Shown here one piece after another: positions 42,319 to 51,083 of a stretch of DNA of 64,000 bases. The stretch is taken from positions 1 through 64,000 of the forward strand of contig JBFFRY010000006.1 in assembly GCA_041572755.1 (NCBI GenBank), given 5' to 3'. The stretch's first letter is position 1, and each line of letters starts with the position of its first letter. The translations under genes were made by a program, and so were the position numbers. The notes below the pieces were generated by a model. The model ran no database searches. It was given only the letters and a program-made list of their open reading frames with translations, and was not told where the DNA came from. The stretch comes from JBFELU01 sp041572755. GTDB taxonomy: Bacteria; Actinomycetota; Acidimicrobiia; Spongiisociales; UBA11373.

Positions 42319-42897
42319 ATGGCAAGCCTGTGGCAGAAGACGCTGTTCTATTTGGGGCTGGTTGATGAGGATGCCCCGTCCGGTGGGCAAACGGTGGTTC
42401 GTGAGGCTGCTCCCGATGTCGAGACGCGCCGGACGATCGGCTCGGGGCGGCACGAGCAACCCACCCAGAGAACTCCCGGTGTGGCCGGCAGGCGGGTCGA
42501 GCCCCCGCTCACCGCGCGGCGCCGCTCGTCGCCGGACAGTGCCCTCGCCGAAGCCGGTGTGATCGTGAGGGGTAGCGAAGAGACGCCTTCGGTGCGCACC
42601 CTCACCAACGAAGACCTCGAAACCGAGGTGATCGAAGCGCGGTCGTACTCGGATGCTCAGATGCTCGCCGACCACATTCGCGCCAACATTCCGGTTGTCC
42701 TGGATCTCCGCAAGGTGGAGCCGGCCATGGTGCGGCGATTGGTCGACTTCGCCAGCGGTCTCACCTATGCCCTGGGCGGATCGATGCGCAAGGTCGGTCA
42801 GGGTGTGATCCTGGTGCTCCCGGCCAACGTGAACATCACCCGGGATGAGCGGCGCCGGTTGGCGAGCCTCGGCTACTACCAGGCCCCCGAAGGCTGA
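42319..42897 (+). CDS. sepF: Cell division protein SepF
   Basis: A 192-residue protein that anchors FtsZ to the membrane in organisms without FtsA. The N-terminal segment MASLWQKTLFYLGL is the likely amphipathic membrane helix. A flexible basic linker follows (about 20-95), then the SepF core (SYSDAQMLADHIRANIPVVLDL and FASGLTYALGG). Its place after ftsZ, pgeF and yggS supports the assignment. ATG is preceded by a gap of six bases to yggS. Confidence 0.94.
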   Translation: MASLWQKTLFYLGLVDEDAPSGGQTVVREAAPDVETRRTIGSGRHEQPTQRTPGVAGRRVEPPLTARRRSSPDSALAEAGVIVRGSEETPSVRTLTNEDLETEVIEARSYSDAQMLADHIRANIPVVLDLRKVEPAMVRRLVDFASGLTYALGGSMRKVGQGVILVLPANVNITRDERRRLASLGYYQAPEG

Positions 42898-42910
42898 TAC
42901 GGCGGACGTT

Positions 42911-43165
42911 GTGAGTGAGATCATCTGCCGAATCCTGCAGATCTACTCGCTCGTGGTGATCGCCCGGATCATCCTCGAGTACATTCCGGGCACCTTCGAC
43001 CATCCGGTGGCGAGGATCCGCCGGGTCTTCCGGGCCGTCACCGATCCCGTGCTGCAACCGCTGCGGTCGGTCATCCCGCCGGTCAGAATGGGAGGCGTGG
43101 GCATCGATCTCTCGCCGCTCGTCCTGCTGGTTGCCCTGAGCCTCCTGGCCGGCGCAATCTGCTGA
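42911..43165 (+). CDS. yggT: YggT family membrane protein
   Basis: An 84-residue protein with two membrane segments and the family motif DPVLQPLRSVIPP between them. YggT proteins are linked to osmotic tolerance and, in some bacteria, to organising membrane complexes and division; the exact role here is unknown. GTG start 13 bases after sepF. It is the last gene of the dcw cluster on this strand. DivIVA, which often follows yggT in actinobacteria, is absent. Confidence 0.9.
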   Translation: MSEIICRILQIYSLVVIARIILEYIPGTFDHPVARIRRVFRAVTDPVLQPLRSVIPPVRMGGVGIDLSPLVLLVALSLLAGAIC

Positions 43166-43173
43166 GCGACGGC

Positions 43174-46100
43174 TCAGGCCGAGTCGTCTTCGATCCGGCG
43201 TAGTTCGAGACCGAGCGTATGGGTCAAGACCTCGGCCTGCACGGCGTCGCCGGTGCCCCTCTGGAGATCGACGGCCAGCACCTCGGCGGCGATCCACTCG
43301 TGGTGTTGCTCGATGGCGGCGGCGAGCTCCACGGCATCGGTGTCCCACCGCAGCGAGATCCGATCCGACACGTCGAGTTCGGCATTGCGCCGGGCGGCCT
43401 GCACCACCTTGACGACCTCTCGAGCGAGGCCCTCGCGTTCGAGTTCGGGCGTCAGCGCGGTATCGAGGGCCACCGCCAGGTCCTCGTCGGCGGTGACCAC
43501 CACGCCGGCGCGAGGGCGGCGGCTGACGACGACATCGCCGAGACCGATCGTGTGCCCGGCGGCTTCCCGGGTCTCGCCGTCGATGAGTGCCGCCACCGTG
43601 TCGTCGTCGAACCCTTCGATAGCGGCGGCGACGTCGCGCATCGCACTCCCAAGACGGGGCCCCAGAACCCGGTAGTCGGGTTTGGCGCTGAGATGGGCGT
43701 GGGCCTGTTCGTCCTGGCTGGTGGTGACCGCCTTGACGTTGAGCTCCTCGCCGATGAGTTCCGTATGGCCCTCGACCGCCTCCCTGACGGCCGGATCGTG
43801 GCTCACCACGGTGATGCCGGGAAGAGGCTGGCGAATCCGAATCGATTCCGCGACCCGCAGTGCCCGGCCGAGCGAGACGACCCTGCGCACCACGGCCATG
43901 TCGGCCTCGAGGCGGGCATCGATGAGGCCCAGGTCGGCTTCGGGGTAGTCGGTGTGGTGGACGCTGGCCGGGCCGTCGCCGTCGCGTTGCTCCACGACCA
44001 GGCCCTGATACATGGTCTCGGTGATGAAGGGCAGGACCGGTGCCATGAGCTGGCTGAACGTGACGAGGACCTCGTAGAGCGTGGCGAAAGCGGCCAGGGT
44101 GTCCCGGTGCGTGGTGGTGCCTCCCTGGTTGCGCTGTCTCCAGAACCGACGCCGGGACCGGCGGATGTACCAGTTGGTGAGATCGTCCACGAAGTCGATG
44201 AGCGGTGGAATCACCGCATAGAGGTAGTAGCCCTCCATCTCATCGTTGACCTGCTTGATGAGGCTCTGCAGCACCGACAGGATCCACCGATCGATCTCGG
44301 CACGGTCGGCCGGCGGAGGCGCCTCTGTGAGGTCGGCGGCCGTGAGGCCGTCGGCTGCGGCGTAGGTGGTGAAGAACGAGTAGGCGTTCCAGAAGGGCAG
44401 CAGGACGGTGCGGATCACTTCCCGGACACCCGCCTCGGAGAAGCGCAGCGGCTCGGCCCGGACCACCGGGGAGTTGATCAGGTAGGCCCGCACCGCATCG
44501 GCTCCCGTCGACTGGATCAACTCGAAGGGATCGGGGTAGTTCTTGAGGCTCTTCGACATCTTGCGACCGTCCTCGGCGAGGATCATCCCGTTCACCACGC
44601 AGTTGCGGAACGGAATGGTGTCGAAGATGGCTGCGGCGTGGACGACGAGCGTGTAGAACCAGCCCCGGGTCTGGTCGAGCCCCTCGGCGATGTAGTCGGC
44701 GGGGAACTTGCGGTCGAAGGTGTCGGCGTTCTCGAACGGGTAGTGGTGCTGGGCGTACGGCATCGTGCCCGACTCGAACCACACGTCGAGAACCTCCGGA
44801 ACGCGACGCATGATGCCGTCGCAGTCGGGGCAGGGGAACGTCACCGGGTCGACGAAGTGCTTGTGGAGATCGTCGAGCCGAACCCCCGAGCGAGTCGCCA
44901 GCTCCTCGATCGAGCCGATGCATTCCTGGGCGCCGCAACCCTCGCACTCCCACACCGGGATGCACGATCCCCAGAACCGGTTGCGGCTGATCGCCCAGTC
45001 GCGGGCCTGTTCCAGCCAGTTGCCGAACCGGCGGGAACCCACGTGATCGGGCACCCAGTGGATCGTCTCGTTGAGGGCCGCCATACGGTCCCGAAAGGAC
45101 TCCACCTTCACGAACCACGTGGGGATCGCCTTGTAGATGAGGGGGGTGTCGGTGCGCCAGCAGAACGGGTAGGAATGCACCAGGCGACCGGACTGGACCA
45201 GGGCGTTGCGTTCCTGCATGAGCTCCAGCAGGGGACCGTCGGCCTCCTTGACGTTCATCCCCGCCACTTCCGGCACCAGATCGGTGAACCGTCCCTCGGG
45301 ATCGACCGGGTCGACGAGCACGTCGAGGCCGGCGTCCTGGAAGGCCAGGAAGTCTGCTTCACCGTAGGCCGGGGCCATGTGGACCAGCCCGGTGCCCTCC
45401 TCGGTCGTGGTCTCCCCACTGGGGATCACCACGAAGGCGCCGTCGGCGGCGAGGTCGGCGAAGTAGTCGAAAACGGGCCGGTAGCGGGCTCCGATCAGCT
45501 CATGGCCCTTCCCCTCGGCCGTCGGAGCAGGGGCGTGTTCGCCCCAGTACGCCTCGACCCGATCGGCGGCGATCCAGTAGCGGCCCTCGAGCCCGCCGGG
45601 TGCCGCTTCGATCCGCACGTAGTCGATGTCGGCGCCGACGGCGACCCCGAGATTGGAGGGCATCGTCCACGGTGTGGTGGTCCACACCAGCAGATAGTCG
45701 CCGGGCTCCACCGGGCCGGCTCCTTCGGTGACCTCGAGGCGGACGGTCAGAGATGGGTCCTCGACGTCCCGGTAGGCGCCGAGGTTCACCTCGAAGTTCG
45801 ACAACGGGGTGGCGGCTCCGAAGGAGTAGGGGAGCACCTTGAAGTCCCGGTAGACGTAGCCCTTGTCCCACAGTTGCTTGAAGACCCACCAGACCGACTC
45901 CATGAAGGGCAGGTCCATCGTCGAGTAGTCGTTCTCGAAGTCGACCCAGCGTCCGATGCGCCGGGTGATGGCCTGCCACACCTCGGTGTTGGCCATGACT
46001 CGCTCCCGGGCGGCCTCGTTGAAGCGGGCGACGCCGTACTCCTCGATCTCGGCGGGACCGGAGAGCCCGAGCTGCTGCTGCACCTCCAGTTCGATGGGGA

Positions 46101-46383
46101 GGCCGTGGGTGTCCCACCCGAATCGACGCTCAACCCGGTGTCCCCGCATGGTCCAGTAGCGGGGCACGATGTCCTTGAGCACCCCGGCCAGCAAGTTGCC
46201 GTAGTGGGGGCTCCCGGTGGGGAAAGGGCGTCCGTCGTAGAAGGTGAATTCGCTCTCCGGAGAGCGCATCTCCACCGAGACCTCACAGGCCCGGATGTCA
46301 TCCCACAGCTTGAGGACGTCCTCCTCGAGCGCGGGGAAGTCCACACCAGAGGGGACCCGGGAGAAGGGCTTTCGGTTTGGCAT
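43174..46383 (-). CDS. ileS: Isoleucyl-tRNA synthetase
   Basis: A 1069-residue class I synthetase that charges tRNA-Ile with isoleucine. The HIGH-type motif is HYGN at residues 60-63 and KMSKS at 608-612. The large editing domain between them has the expected length. The PTGSPHYGN form and lack of the short bacterial C-terminal layout recall the eukaryote-like (type 2) IleRS known for mupirocin tolerance, but subtype is only inferred. ATG at 46383 follows a GAGGACGAGAGAG region that is likely gated by the T-box leader. It faces the dcw cluster, ending 9 bases from yggT. Confidence 0.95.
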   Translation of the reverse strand: MPNRKPFSRVPSGVDFPALEEDVLKLWDDIRACEVSVEMRSPESEFTFYDGRPFPTGSPHYGNLLAGVLKDIVPRYWTMRGHRVERRFGWDTHGLPIELEVQQQLGLSGPAEIEEYGVARFNEAARERVMANTEVWQAITRRIGRWVDFENDYSTMDLPFMESVWWVFKQLWDKGYVYRDFKVLPYSFGAATPLSNFEVNLGAYRDVEDPSLTVRLEVTEGAGPVEPGDYLLVWTTTPWTMPSNLGVAVGADIDYVRIEAAPGGLEGRYWIAADRVEAYWGEHAPAPTAEGKGHELIGARYRPVFDYFADLAADGAFVVIPSGETTTEEGTGLVHMAPAYGEADFLAFQDAGLDVLVDPVDPEGRFTDLVPEVAGMNVKEADGPLLELMQERNALVQSGRLVHSYPFCWRTDTPLIYKAIPTWFVKVESFRDRMAALNETIHWVPDHVGSRRFGNWLEQARDWAISRNRFWGSCIPVWECEGCGAQECIGSIEELATRSGVRLDDLHKHFVDPVTFPCPDCDGIMRRVPEVLDVWFESGTMPYAQHHYPFENADTFDRKFPADYIAEGLDQTRGWFYTLVVHAAAIFDTIPFRNCVVNGMILAEDGRKMSKSLKNYPDPFELIQSTGADAVRAYLINSPVVRAEPLRFSEAGVREVIRTVLLPFWNAYSFFTTYAAADGLTAADLTEAPPPADRAEIDRWILSVLQSLIKQVNDEMEGYYLYAVIPPLIDFVDDLTNWYIRRSRRRFWRQRNQGGTTTHRDTLAAFATLYEVLVTFSQLMAPVLPFITETMYQGLVVEQRDGDGPASVHHTDYPEADLGLIDARLEADMAVVRRVVSLGRALRVAESIRIRQPLPGITVVSHDPAVREAVEGHTELIGEELNVKAVTTSQDEQAHAHLSAKPDYRVLGPRLGSAMRDVAAAIEGFDDDTVAALIDGETREAAGHTIGLGDVVVSRRPRAGVVVTADEDLAVALDTALTPELEREGLAREVVKVVQAARRNAELDVSDRISLRWDTDAVELAAAIEQHHEWIAAEVLAVDLQRGTGDAVQAEVLTHTLGLELRRIEDDSA

Positions 46384-46578
46384 CTCTCTCGTCCTCGTCG
46401 GCCGTCGGTGCCGCCGGGACGGGGTGGACCCGCGGTACCACCCGGCTTGCCGCCCGTCGGGCGGCCACTTCATTGCCCCTTAACGGAGGGGGGCCGGCGG
46501 GTTCTACTGAGCGGTGTGCCGTTCTTCCCGCGGCTCCGGGGTGATGCCTCCGGGGGAGGGTCCCCATCATCGCCGTGG
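46384..46578 (-). promoter_or_regulatory. T-box riboswitch leader of ileS, probably translational
   Basis: The conserved T-box core GGGTGGTACCGCGG occurs on the minus strand at about 46430-46443, 47 bases before the ileS ATG. There is no T run between the core and the start codon, so transcription termination is unlikely. Segments CGTCC and GGACG can pair and would cover the ribosome binding site, as in actinobacterial translational T-boxes. A tentative isoleucine specifier ATC lies at 46543-46545. Uncharged tRNA-Ile would open the structure and switch on ileS. This region has no protein-coding gene. Confidence 0.88.
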
Positions 46579-46584
46579 CGGCGG

Positions 46585-46590
46585 ATCGTA
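46585..46590 (-). promoter_or_regulatory. -10-like hexamer TACGAT for the ileS leader
   Basis: TACGAT on the minus strand would start a leader of about 195 bases that includes the whole T-box. The spacing fits the size of short actinobacterial T-boxes. Confidence 0.45.
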
Positions 46591-46620
46591 CACTCGCCGC
46601 CGCGGCACCTCAAGGTCCCC

Positions 46621-46626
46621 TAGGCT
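46621..46626 (+). promoter_or_regulatory. -10-like hexamer TAGGCT before the YggU-family gene
   Basis: TAGGCT ends 7 bases before the GTG at 46634. The spacing suggests a leaderless transcript, divergent from the ileS leader. Confidence 0.45.
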
Positions 46627-46633
46627 CCCGGCC

Positions 46634-46957
46634 GTGTCGCAACCCTCCGGATTGGTGCGAGAGACCCCCGACGGCGCGGTCTTGAGCGTTTGGGTCGTGC
46701 CGGGGGCGTCGCGGACGGAGATCACCGGACGTCACGGCGATGCGGTCAAGATCAGGGTCGGCGCCCCTCCCGAGGGGGGCCGGGCCAACCGCATGGTGGG
46801 CGAGCTGTTGGCTCGAAGCCTGGGGGTTGAGCGGGCTCGGGTGATCACCGGCGAGGGGTCGCGCCGCAAGGGGGTTCTGCTGCCCGGGACCACGTCCGAC
46901 GAGGTCCGGCTGCGGCTCGAGAGCCTCGGGATCGAGGCGGCGGGGGAAAGCCCGTAA
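46634..46957 (+). CDS. DUF167/YggU family protein
   Basis: A 107-residue protein of the small DUF167 (YggU) family. The hallmark VVPGASRTEI and the central KIRVGAPPEGGRAN segment are clear. The family is widespread with a known alpha/beta structure but no established function. The GTG start is set by the conserved N-terminal strand; no ribosome binding site precedes it. It is followed by the DksA/TraR-like gene after 44 bases. Confidence 0.9.
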   Translation: MSQPSGLVRETPDGAVLSVWVVPGASRTEITGRHGDAVKIRVGAPPEGGRANRMVGELLARSLGVERARVITGEGSRRKGVLLPGTTSDEVRLRLESLGIEAAGESP

Positions 46958-47001
46958 GACACCGGGTACCTGCTAGGGTCGCCGGTCCGAGGAGGGAAAT
47001 C

Positions 47002-47373
47002 GTGGCCAGAGAGCTCGCAAAATCGACTCTTCGTCGCTTTGAGGGACGACTCAACGAGGAGCGAGACCGTCTTCGCGAGGTGATCCGGGAGATCGAGGAG
47101 GAGCGGGAGGAAGTTCGGCTCTCCGAAACCTCCTCGGAGCGGAGCCCCGACCCCAACACGGCCGAAGGCGGTTCGCTCGCCTTCGAGCTGGAGAAGGAGC
47201 TCTCGGTCGCCAAGAACGCCGAGGATCTGCTGGCCAAGGTCGACGAGGCGATCGGCCGCATCGAGGAAGGTTCGTACGGGAATTGCGTGGATTGCGGCAA
47301 AGCGATCCCGGTGGCTCGTCTCGACGCGCTGCCCTACGCCACCCTGTGCGTGGAGTGCGCATCGACGCGCTGA
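47002..47373 (+). CDS. DksA/TraR-family zinc-finger protein
   Basis: A 123-residue protein with a long N-terminal coiled coil (about 10-90) and a C4 zinc finger: C95, C98, C116, C119. DksA-type proteins enter the RNA polymerase secondary channel and modulate initiation. This short actinobacterial type lacks the exact coiled-coil tip acidic pair of E. coli DksA as far as I can see, so the mode of action is inferred. GTG at 47002 follows gaggaggg; a TAGGGT -10-like hexamer lies at 46974-46979. The 3' end overlaps lspA by 19 bases. Confidence 0.87.
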   Translation: MARELAKSTLRRFEGRLNEERDRLREVIREIEEEREEVRLSETSSERSPDPNTAEGGSLAFELEKELSVAKNAEDLLAKVDEAIGRIEEGSYGNCVDCGKAIPVARLDALPYATLCVECASTR

Positions 47374-47822
47374 GCCCTCGGCGGCTCGCTCTGGGGGTCG
47401 CCGCGATCGTCATCGCCGCCGATCAGGCGATCAAGGTCTGGGCGGTTGCCGCACTCAGTGACGGTCCGGTGGTGCTCATAGACGGCTTCCTCCAGTTCCG
47501 TCTCGTCCGCAACCCGGGCGCAGCCTTCTCGCTGCTGCAGGGCGCCGGTTCCCTGATCGCCTTGGCGGCAATCGCCGCCGCCATCCTGATCGTGCTGATG
47601 GTGCGGCGCATGGAGACCCGGTTCGAGGCGGCGGCTTTGGGTCTGGTGCTCGGAGGAGCGATCGGGAACTTGATCGACCGCATCTTTCGGGGGCCCGGCC
47701 TGCTCGACGGCGAGGTGGTCGACTTCATCGACTTCGACTTCTTCCCCACCTTCAACGTCGCTGATAGTGCCATCACGATCGGGGCGGTGTTGGCCGTCTT
47801 GCTGGCGATCCGGCAGCGATGA
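47355..47822 (+). CDS. lspA: Lipoprotein signal peptidase (signal peptidase II)
   Basis: A 155-residue membrane aspartic peptidase with four membrane helices that cleaves lipoprotein signal peptides after lipid attachment. Motifs are RNPGAAFS (52-59), GNLIDR (104-109), and the catalytic aspartates D123 (VVDFID) and D137 (NVADSAI). GTG at 47355 lies within the end of the DksA-like gene. The stop overlaps rluD by 4 bases. It would process the lipoprotein encoded at 14208-14615. Confidence 0.93.
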   Translation: MRIDALSPRRLALGVAAIVIAADQAIKVWAVAALSDGPVVLIDGFLQFRLVRNPGAAFSLLQGAGSLIALAAIAAAILIVLMVRRMETRFEAAALGLVLGGAIGNLIDRIFRGPGLLDGEVVDFIDFDFFPTFNVADSAITIGAVLAVLLAIRQR

Positions 47823-48754
47823 GAGCGGTCGTCGGTCCCGACGACGCCGGACAGAGGATCGATCGGATCGTGGCCAGAGTGGCCGGTGTCTCGCGGGCGG
47901 TGGCGGCCCGACTGGTGCAGGAGGGAGGAGTGCAGCTCGACGGCGAGATCGTCGAAGCGCGGCATCGGCCCGATCCCGGGCAGGTTCTCGACATCGCCGA
48001 ACCACCACCTCCGGAGCGCCTCCAGCCTGAGGATCTCCCCCTCGTGGTGCCGTACCAAGACGATCACGTGGCGGTGATCGAGAAGCCGGCGGGGATGGTC
48101 GTTCATCCCGGTGCCGGTCGGAGAACGGGAACCCTTGCCGCCGCCGTGCTCCATCGATGGCCACAGGTGGAAGGTGTCGGGGATGAGGGACGGTGGGGGA
48201 TCGTGCACCGGCTCGACGTCGACACCTCCGGGCTGATGGTGGTGGCACTCGACGAGCGGTCGCTGCAGGGTCTCCGCCGCGGCCTGGCGCAGCGGCGGGT
48301 CATGCGGGGCTATGCCGCCCTGGTCTTGGGCGGCGACGTCCCGCCGTCGGGGACCGTGGACGCGCCCATCGGGCGGGATCCGCGCCGCCCGACCCGCTTT
48401 CGGGTCGATCCCGAGGGAAGGCCGGCCCGCACCCATTACCGGCGCCTCGCCGTTTGGCCTGATGCGGCCCTGTTGGAAGTGAACCTCGAGACGGGACGCA
48501 CCCACCAGATCCGCGTCCATGTCGCCTCGATCGGTCACCCGGTCATGGGCGATGCCGTATACGGGGCGCCGCCGGGCCCCAGCCCGCGTGTCTGGCTTCA
48601 CGCGTCTCGCCTGGGCTTCGACCACCCCATCACCGGTGCTCCGGTGCGCCTGCGCTCGCGTCTCCCCGAAGACCTGCTCGGGGTCCTGGAGTTCTTGGGG
48701 GAGCCCCTCGAGGGATCGGTGCCGCCGGTTCTCCTCCCGGCCGAGGCCGGCTAG
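47819..48754 (+). CDS. rluD: Ribosomal large subunit pseudouridine synthase, RluD type
   Basis: A 311-residue pseudouridine synthase. An N-terminal S4 RNA-binding domain (about 10-60) is followed by the catalytic domain with HRLDVDTSGL, in which the aspartate is the catalytic residue. RluD acts on 23S rRNA; the close paralogues RluA and RluC are alternatives, but lspA-rluD linkage is common. ATG overlaps the lspA stop. The stop codon TAG sits in a CTAG shared with the stop of the convergent pfk gene. Confidence 0.92.
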   Translation: MRAVVGPDDAGQRIDRIVARVAGVSRAVAARLVQEGGVQLDGEIVEARHRPDPGQVLDIAEPPPPERLQPEDLPLVVPYQDDHVAVIEKPAGMVVHPGAGRRTGTLAAAVLHRWPQVEGVGDEGRWGIVHRLDVDTSGLMVVALDERSLQGLRRGLAQRRVMRGYAALVLGGDVPPSGTVDAPIGRDPRRPTRFRVDPEGRPARTHYRRLAVWPDAALLEVNLETGRTHQIRVHVASIGHPVMGDAVYGAPPGPSPRVWLHASRLGFDHPITGAPVRLRSRLPEDLLGVLEFLGEPLEGSVPPVLLPAEAG

Positions 48755-49770
48755 CCGAAGACGCTGGTGGCGACGTCGTAGATGTCGGGGTCGACGCCGC
48801 GTATGTCGGCGCAGGCGGCCTCGAGGTCGATGGGGACTATGGAGTTGCCCCGTAGCGCCATCATCCTTCCGGAGACGCCGGCGATCGCCAGGTCTGCGGC
48901 CGCCGATCCCAAACGGGTGGCAAGGACTCGATCGAACGCCGTCGGCGATCCACCGCGTTGCAGGTGGCCGAGCACGGTCACCCTCGTCTCGAAGCCGGTG
49001 AGTTCCTCGAGATGCGGGGCGATCTGATACGCCACTCCGCCGAGGCGCTCGAACCCGAAGGCGTCCTTGGGGAGATCCACCGGTTCGGGAGGCTCGATCC
49101 CCTCCGCAACCACCACGATCGAGTACTTCCGGCCCCGACGGTGGCGCGTCTTGAGGATCCCGGCGACCTCCTCGAGGTCGTAGGGCATCTCGGGAATAAG
49201 GATGGCGTCGGCTCCGCCGGCCAGACCCGCGTAGGTGGCGATCCACCCCTTGGTGCGGCCCATCACTTCGACCAGGATCACCCGGTTGTGGGCCTCGGCA
49301 GTGGTGGTGAGGCGGTCGATGGCTTCAGTGGCGATCTGGACGGCGGTATCGAACCCAAAGGTGAAATCGGTACCGGCGATGTCGTTGTCGATGGTCTTGG
49401 GCACCCCGATCACCGGGATGCCCTCCTTGACCAGCCGCAGGGCGGTGCGCAGTGTTCCGTCGCCTCCAACGACGATCAGCGTGTCCAGACCGTCGGCCGC
49501 GATCGTGCGGCGGATCCCCTCGGCACCATCACCGTGGACGTAGGGATCCTTGCGCGACGTCCCGAGGATCGTGCCGCCCCGGGCCAGTATGCCCCGGACG
49601 TCGTCGCGACGCAGAGGGCGGGTGTCGCCGTCCATGAGACCCTCCCAGCCGTTGAGGATCCCGACGACCTCGGCCCCGTGACGCTCCTCGGCGCGGGCCA
49701 CCACCCCCCTGATCACCGCATTGAGGCCGGGGCAGTCCCCGCCTGCCGTGAGGACTCCGATCACGCTCAT
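48751..49770 (-). CDS. pfkA: 6-phosphofructokinase, ATP-type by active-site residue
   Basis: A 339-residue phosphofructokinase that phosphorylates fructose 6-phosphate in glycolysis. GGDG at 102-105 has glycine in the position that selects ATP, followed by PKTIDND (124-130) with lysine K125, a combination common in actinobacterial group III PFKs. The catalytic aspartate is D128 region. A second paralogue with a PPi-type residue lies just upstream in the same operon. ATG follows a GAGGTG ribosome binding site that overlaps the upstream stop. Confidence 0.9.
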   Translation of the reverse strand: MSVIGVLTAGGDCPGLNAVIRGVVARAEERHGAEVVGILNGWEGLMDGDTRPLRRDDVRGILARGGTILGTSRKDPYVHGDGAEGIRRTIAADGLDTLIVVGGDGTLRTALRLVKEGIPVIGVPKTIDNDIAGTDFTFGFDTAVQIATEAIDRLTTTAEAHNRVILVEVMGRTKGWIATYAGLAGGADAILIPEMPYDLEEVAGILKTRHRRGRKYSIVVVAEGIEPPEPVDLPKDAFGFERLGGVAYQIAPHLEELTGFETRVTVLGHLQRGGSPTAFDRVLATRLGSAAADLAIAGVSGRMMALRGNSIVPIDLEAACADIRGVDPDIYDVATSVFG

Positions 49771-49779
49771 GGCTTCACC

Positions 49780-50922
49780 TCAGTAGAGGAACATGGGCTT
49801 TCCGCCGACATGGCGCACCTTGGGCCGGTAGGCGTCGACGTCATAGAGCTCGTCCACGTCCACTCGCTTCACCCCTTCTCCGGTGACGGCGATCGGGACG
49901 TTGGTGTAGGTGCCGCCGCGCAAGGCCACCATCCTCCCGGACGATCCCTCCATGGCGAGGTCGGCGGCCAACACCGCATAGTTGATCGCCACCATCAGAT
50001 CGAGGGAATCGGGGCTCCCGGAGCGCATCAGATAGGCCACCGACTGGTAGATGACGCCCTTGCCGGTGATCTTCTTGATCATCTCTCCGGCGTCGACGCC
50101 GACGCCTCCGAGCTTGCGGTGGCCGAAGGCGTCCTCGTCACCGGAGAGGGCCATCTCCCCGCCCTCGAGCACCGAGCCCTCCGAAATCGTCATGATGGCG
50201 TAGTTGCTGGGGTTGGCGGCTCGGTCGCGCAGGAGAAGATTCGCCATCTTGTGGATGTCGACGGGAACCTCCGAGATCGCCGCCCGATCGGCACTGGAGA
50301 GATAGGCAGTGATGAGAGAGGTCTCTCCGCTGTAGCGGCCGAACAACTCGACCACCGCGATCCGTTCATGAGAGCCACTGGCCGTCCGGAGGTTGTGGAC
50401 GAACTGCACGCCGCGGCTGACCGCGGTCGAGAAGCCGATGCAGTAGTCGGTCCCGTGGACGTCGTTGTCCATCGTCTTGGGGATGGCAATGACCGGGACA
50501 CCCTCCTCGTGGAGGCGGAGCCCGTAGGAGAGCGTGTCGTCGCCGCCGATGGGAATGAGCACATCGAGTCCCTGCGATTCGATGACTCGCAGGGCGTGCG
50601 GGGTCACATCGTGGGGGCCGTCTCCCTTGACATCGAGGAACGCGGGAAGGTCGGCGCTGGCCACCTTGGCCGGGTTGGTGCGCGAGGTGTGGAGGACCGT
50701 GCCGCCGCTGCGATCGATGGTCCGCACGACGGCACGGTCGAGGGGAACGATGTGCCGAGAGACCGTCTCGGGATCGTCGGGATCGGTGTCGACCAGGCCG
50801 GCCCACCCGCGGCGGATTCCGATCACCTCGTGACCCTTGTCCGTGGCTCGTTCGACCACGGCCTTGATACAGGGGTTGAGGCCGGGAACGTCGCCTCCGC
50901 CCGTGAGGATGCCGATGCGCAC
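49780..50922 (-). CDS. Phosphofructokinase, probably PPi-dependent
   Basis: A 380-residue PFK-family protein. GGDD at 126-129 has aspartate where ATP-enzymes have glycine, and PKTMDND at 148-154 has lysine. This Asp plus Lys pair is the established signature of pyrophosphate-dependent PFK (PFP), which runs the step reversibly with PPi. An insertion of about 25 residues before this motif makes it longer than its neighbour. The GTG start follows GAGGAAGGGGG. Stop and next start are 10 bases apart. Having both types together gives a possible choice of phosphoryl donor. Confidence 0.86.
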   Translation of the reverse strand: MRIGILTGGGDVPGLNPCIKAVVERATDKGHEVIGIRRGWAGLVDTDPDDPETVSRHIVPLDRAVVRTIDRSGGTVLHTSRTNPAKVASADLPAFLDVKGDGPHDVTPHALRVIESQGLDVLIPIGGDDTLSYGLRLHEEGVPVIAIPKTMDNDVHGTDYCIGFSTAVSRGVQFVHNLRTASGSHERIAVVELFGRYSGETSLITAYLSSADRAAISEVPVDIHKMANLLLRDRAANPSNYAIMTISEGSVLEGGEMALSGDEDAFGHRKLGGVGVDAGEMIKKITGKGVIYQSVAYLMRSGSPDSLDLMVAINYAVLAADLAMEGSSGRMVALRGGTYTNVPIAVTGEGVKRVDVDELYDVDAYRPKVRHVGGKPMFLY

Positions 50923-51083
50923 TCTGCTGCCCCCTTCCTCGCCTGCGGAACGCCCGGATTCTACGGAGCGACCGGTGGCGCTCCGAATCTGGGGAAGGCT
51001 CCCATCGGCAGGAACGGGGGAGACGACCGGGTGGTAACGTCCCCGCTGTTACACCGCTGTAGTTCGAGGGAGGGTCCACCCGG

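Noticed and set aside
43219..46623. A 1134-codon open frame on the plus strand opposite ileS
   Set aside because: It is antisense to a clear isoleucyl-tRNA synthetase, has a histidine-, glycine- and valine-rich composition typical of high-GC shadow frames, and shows no domain pattern.
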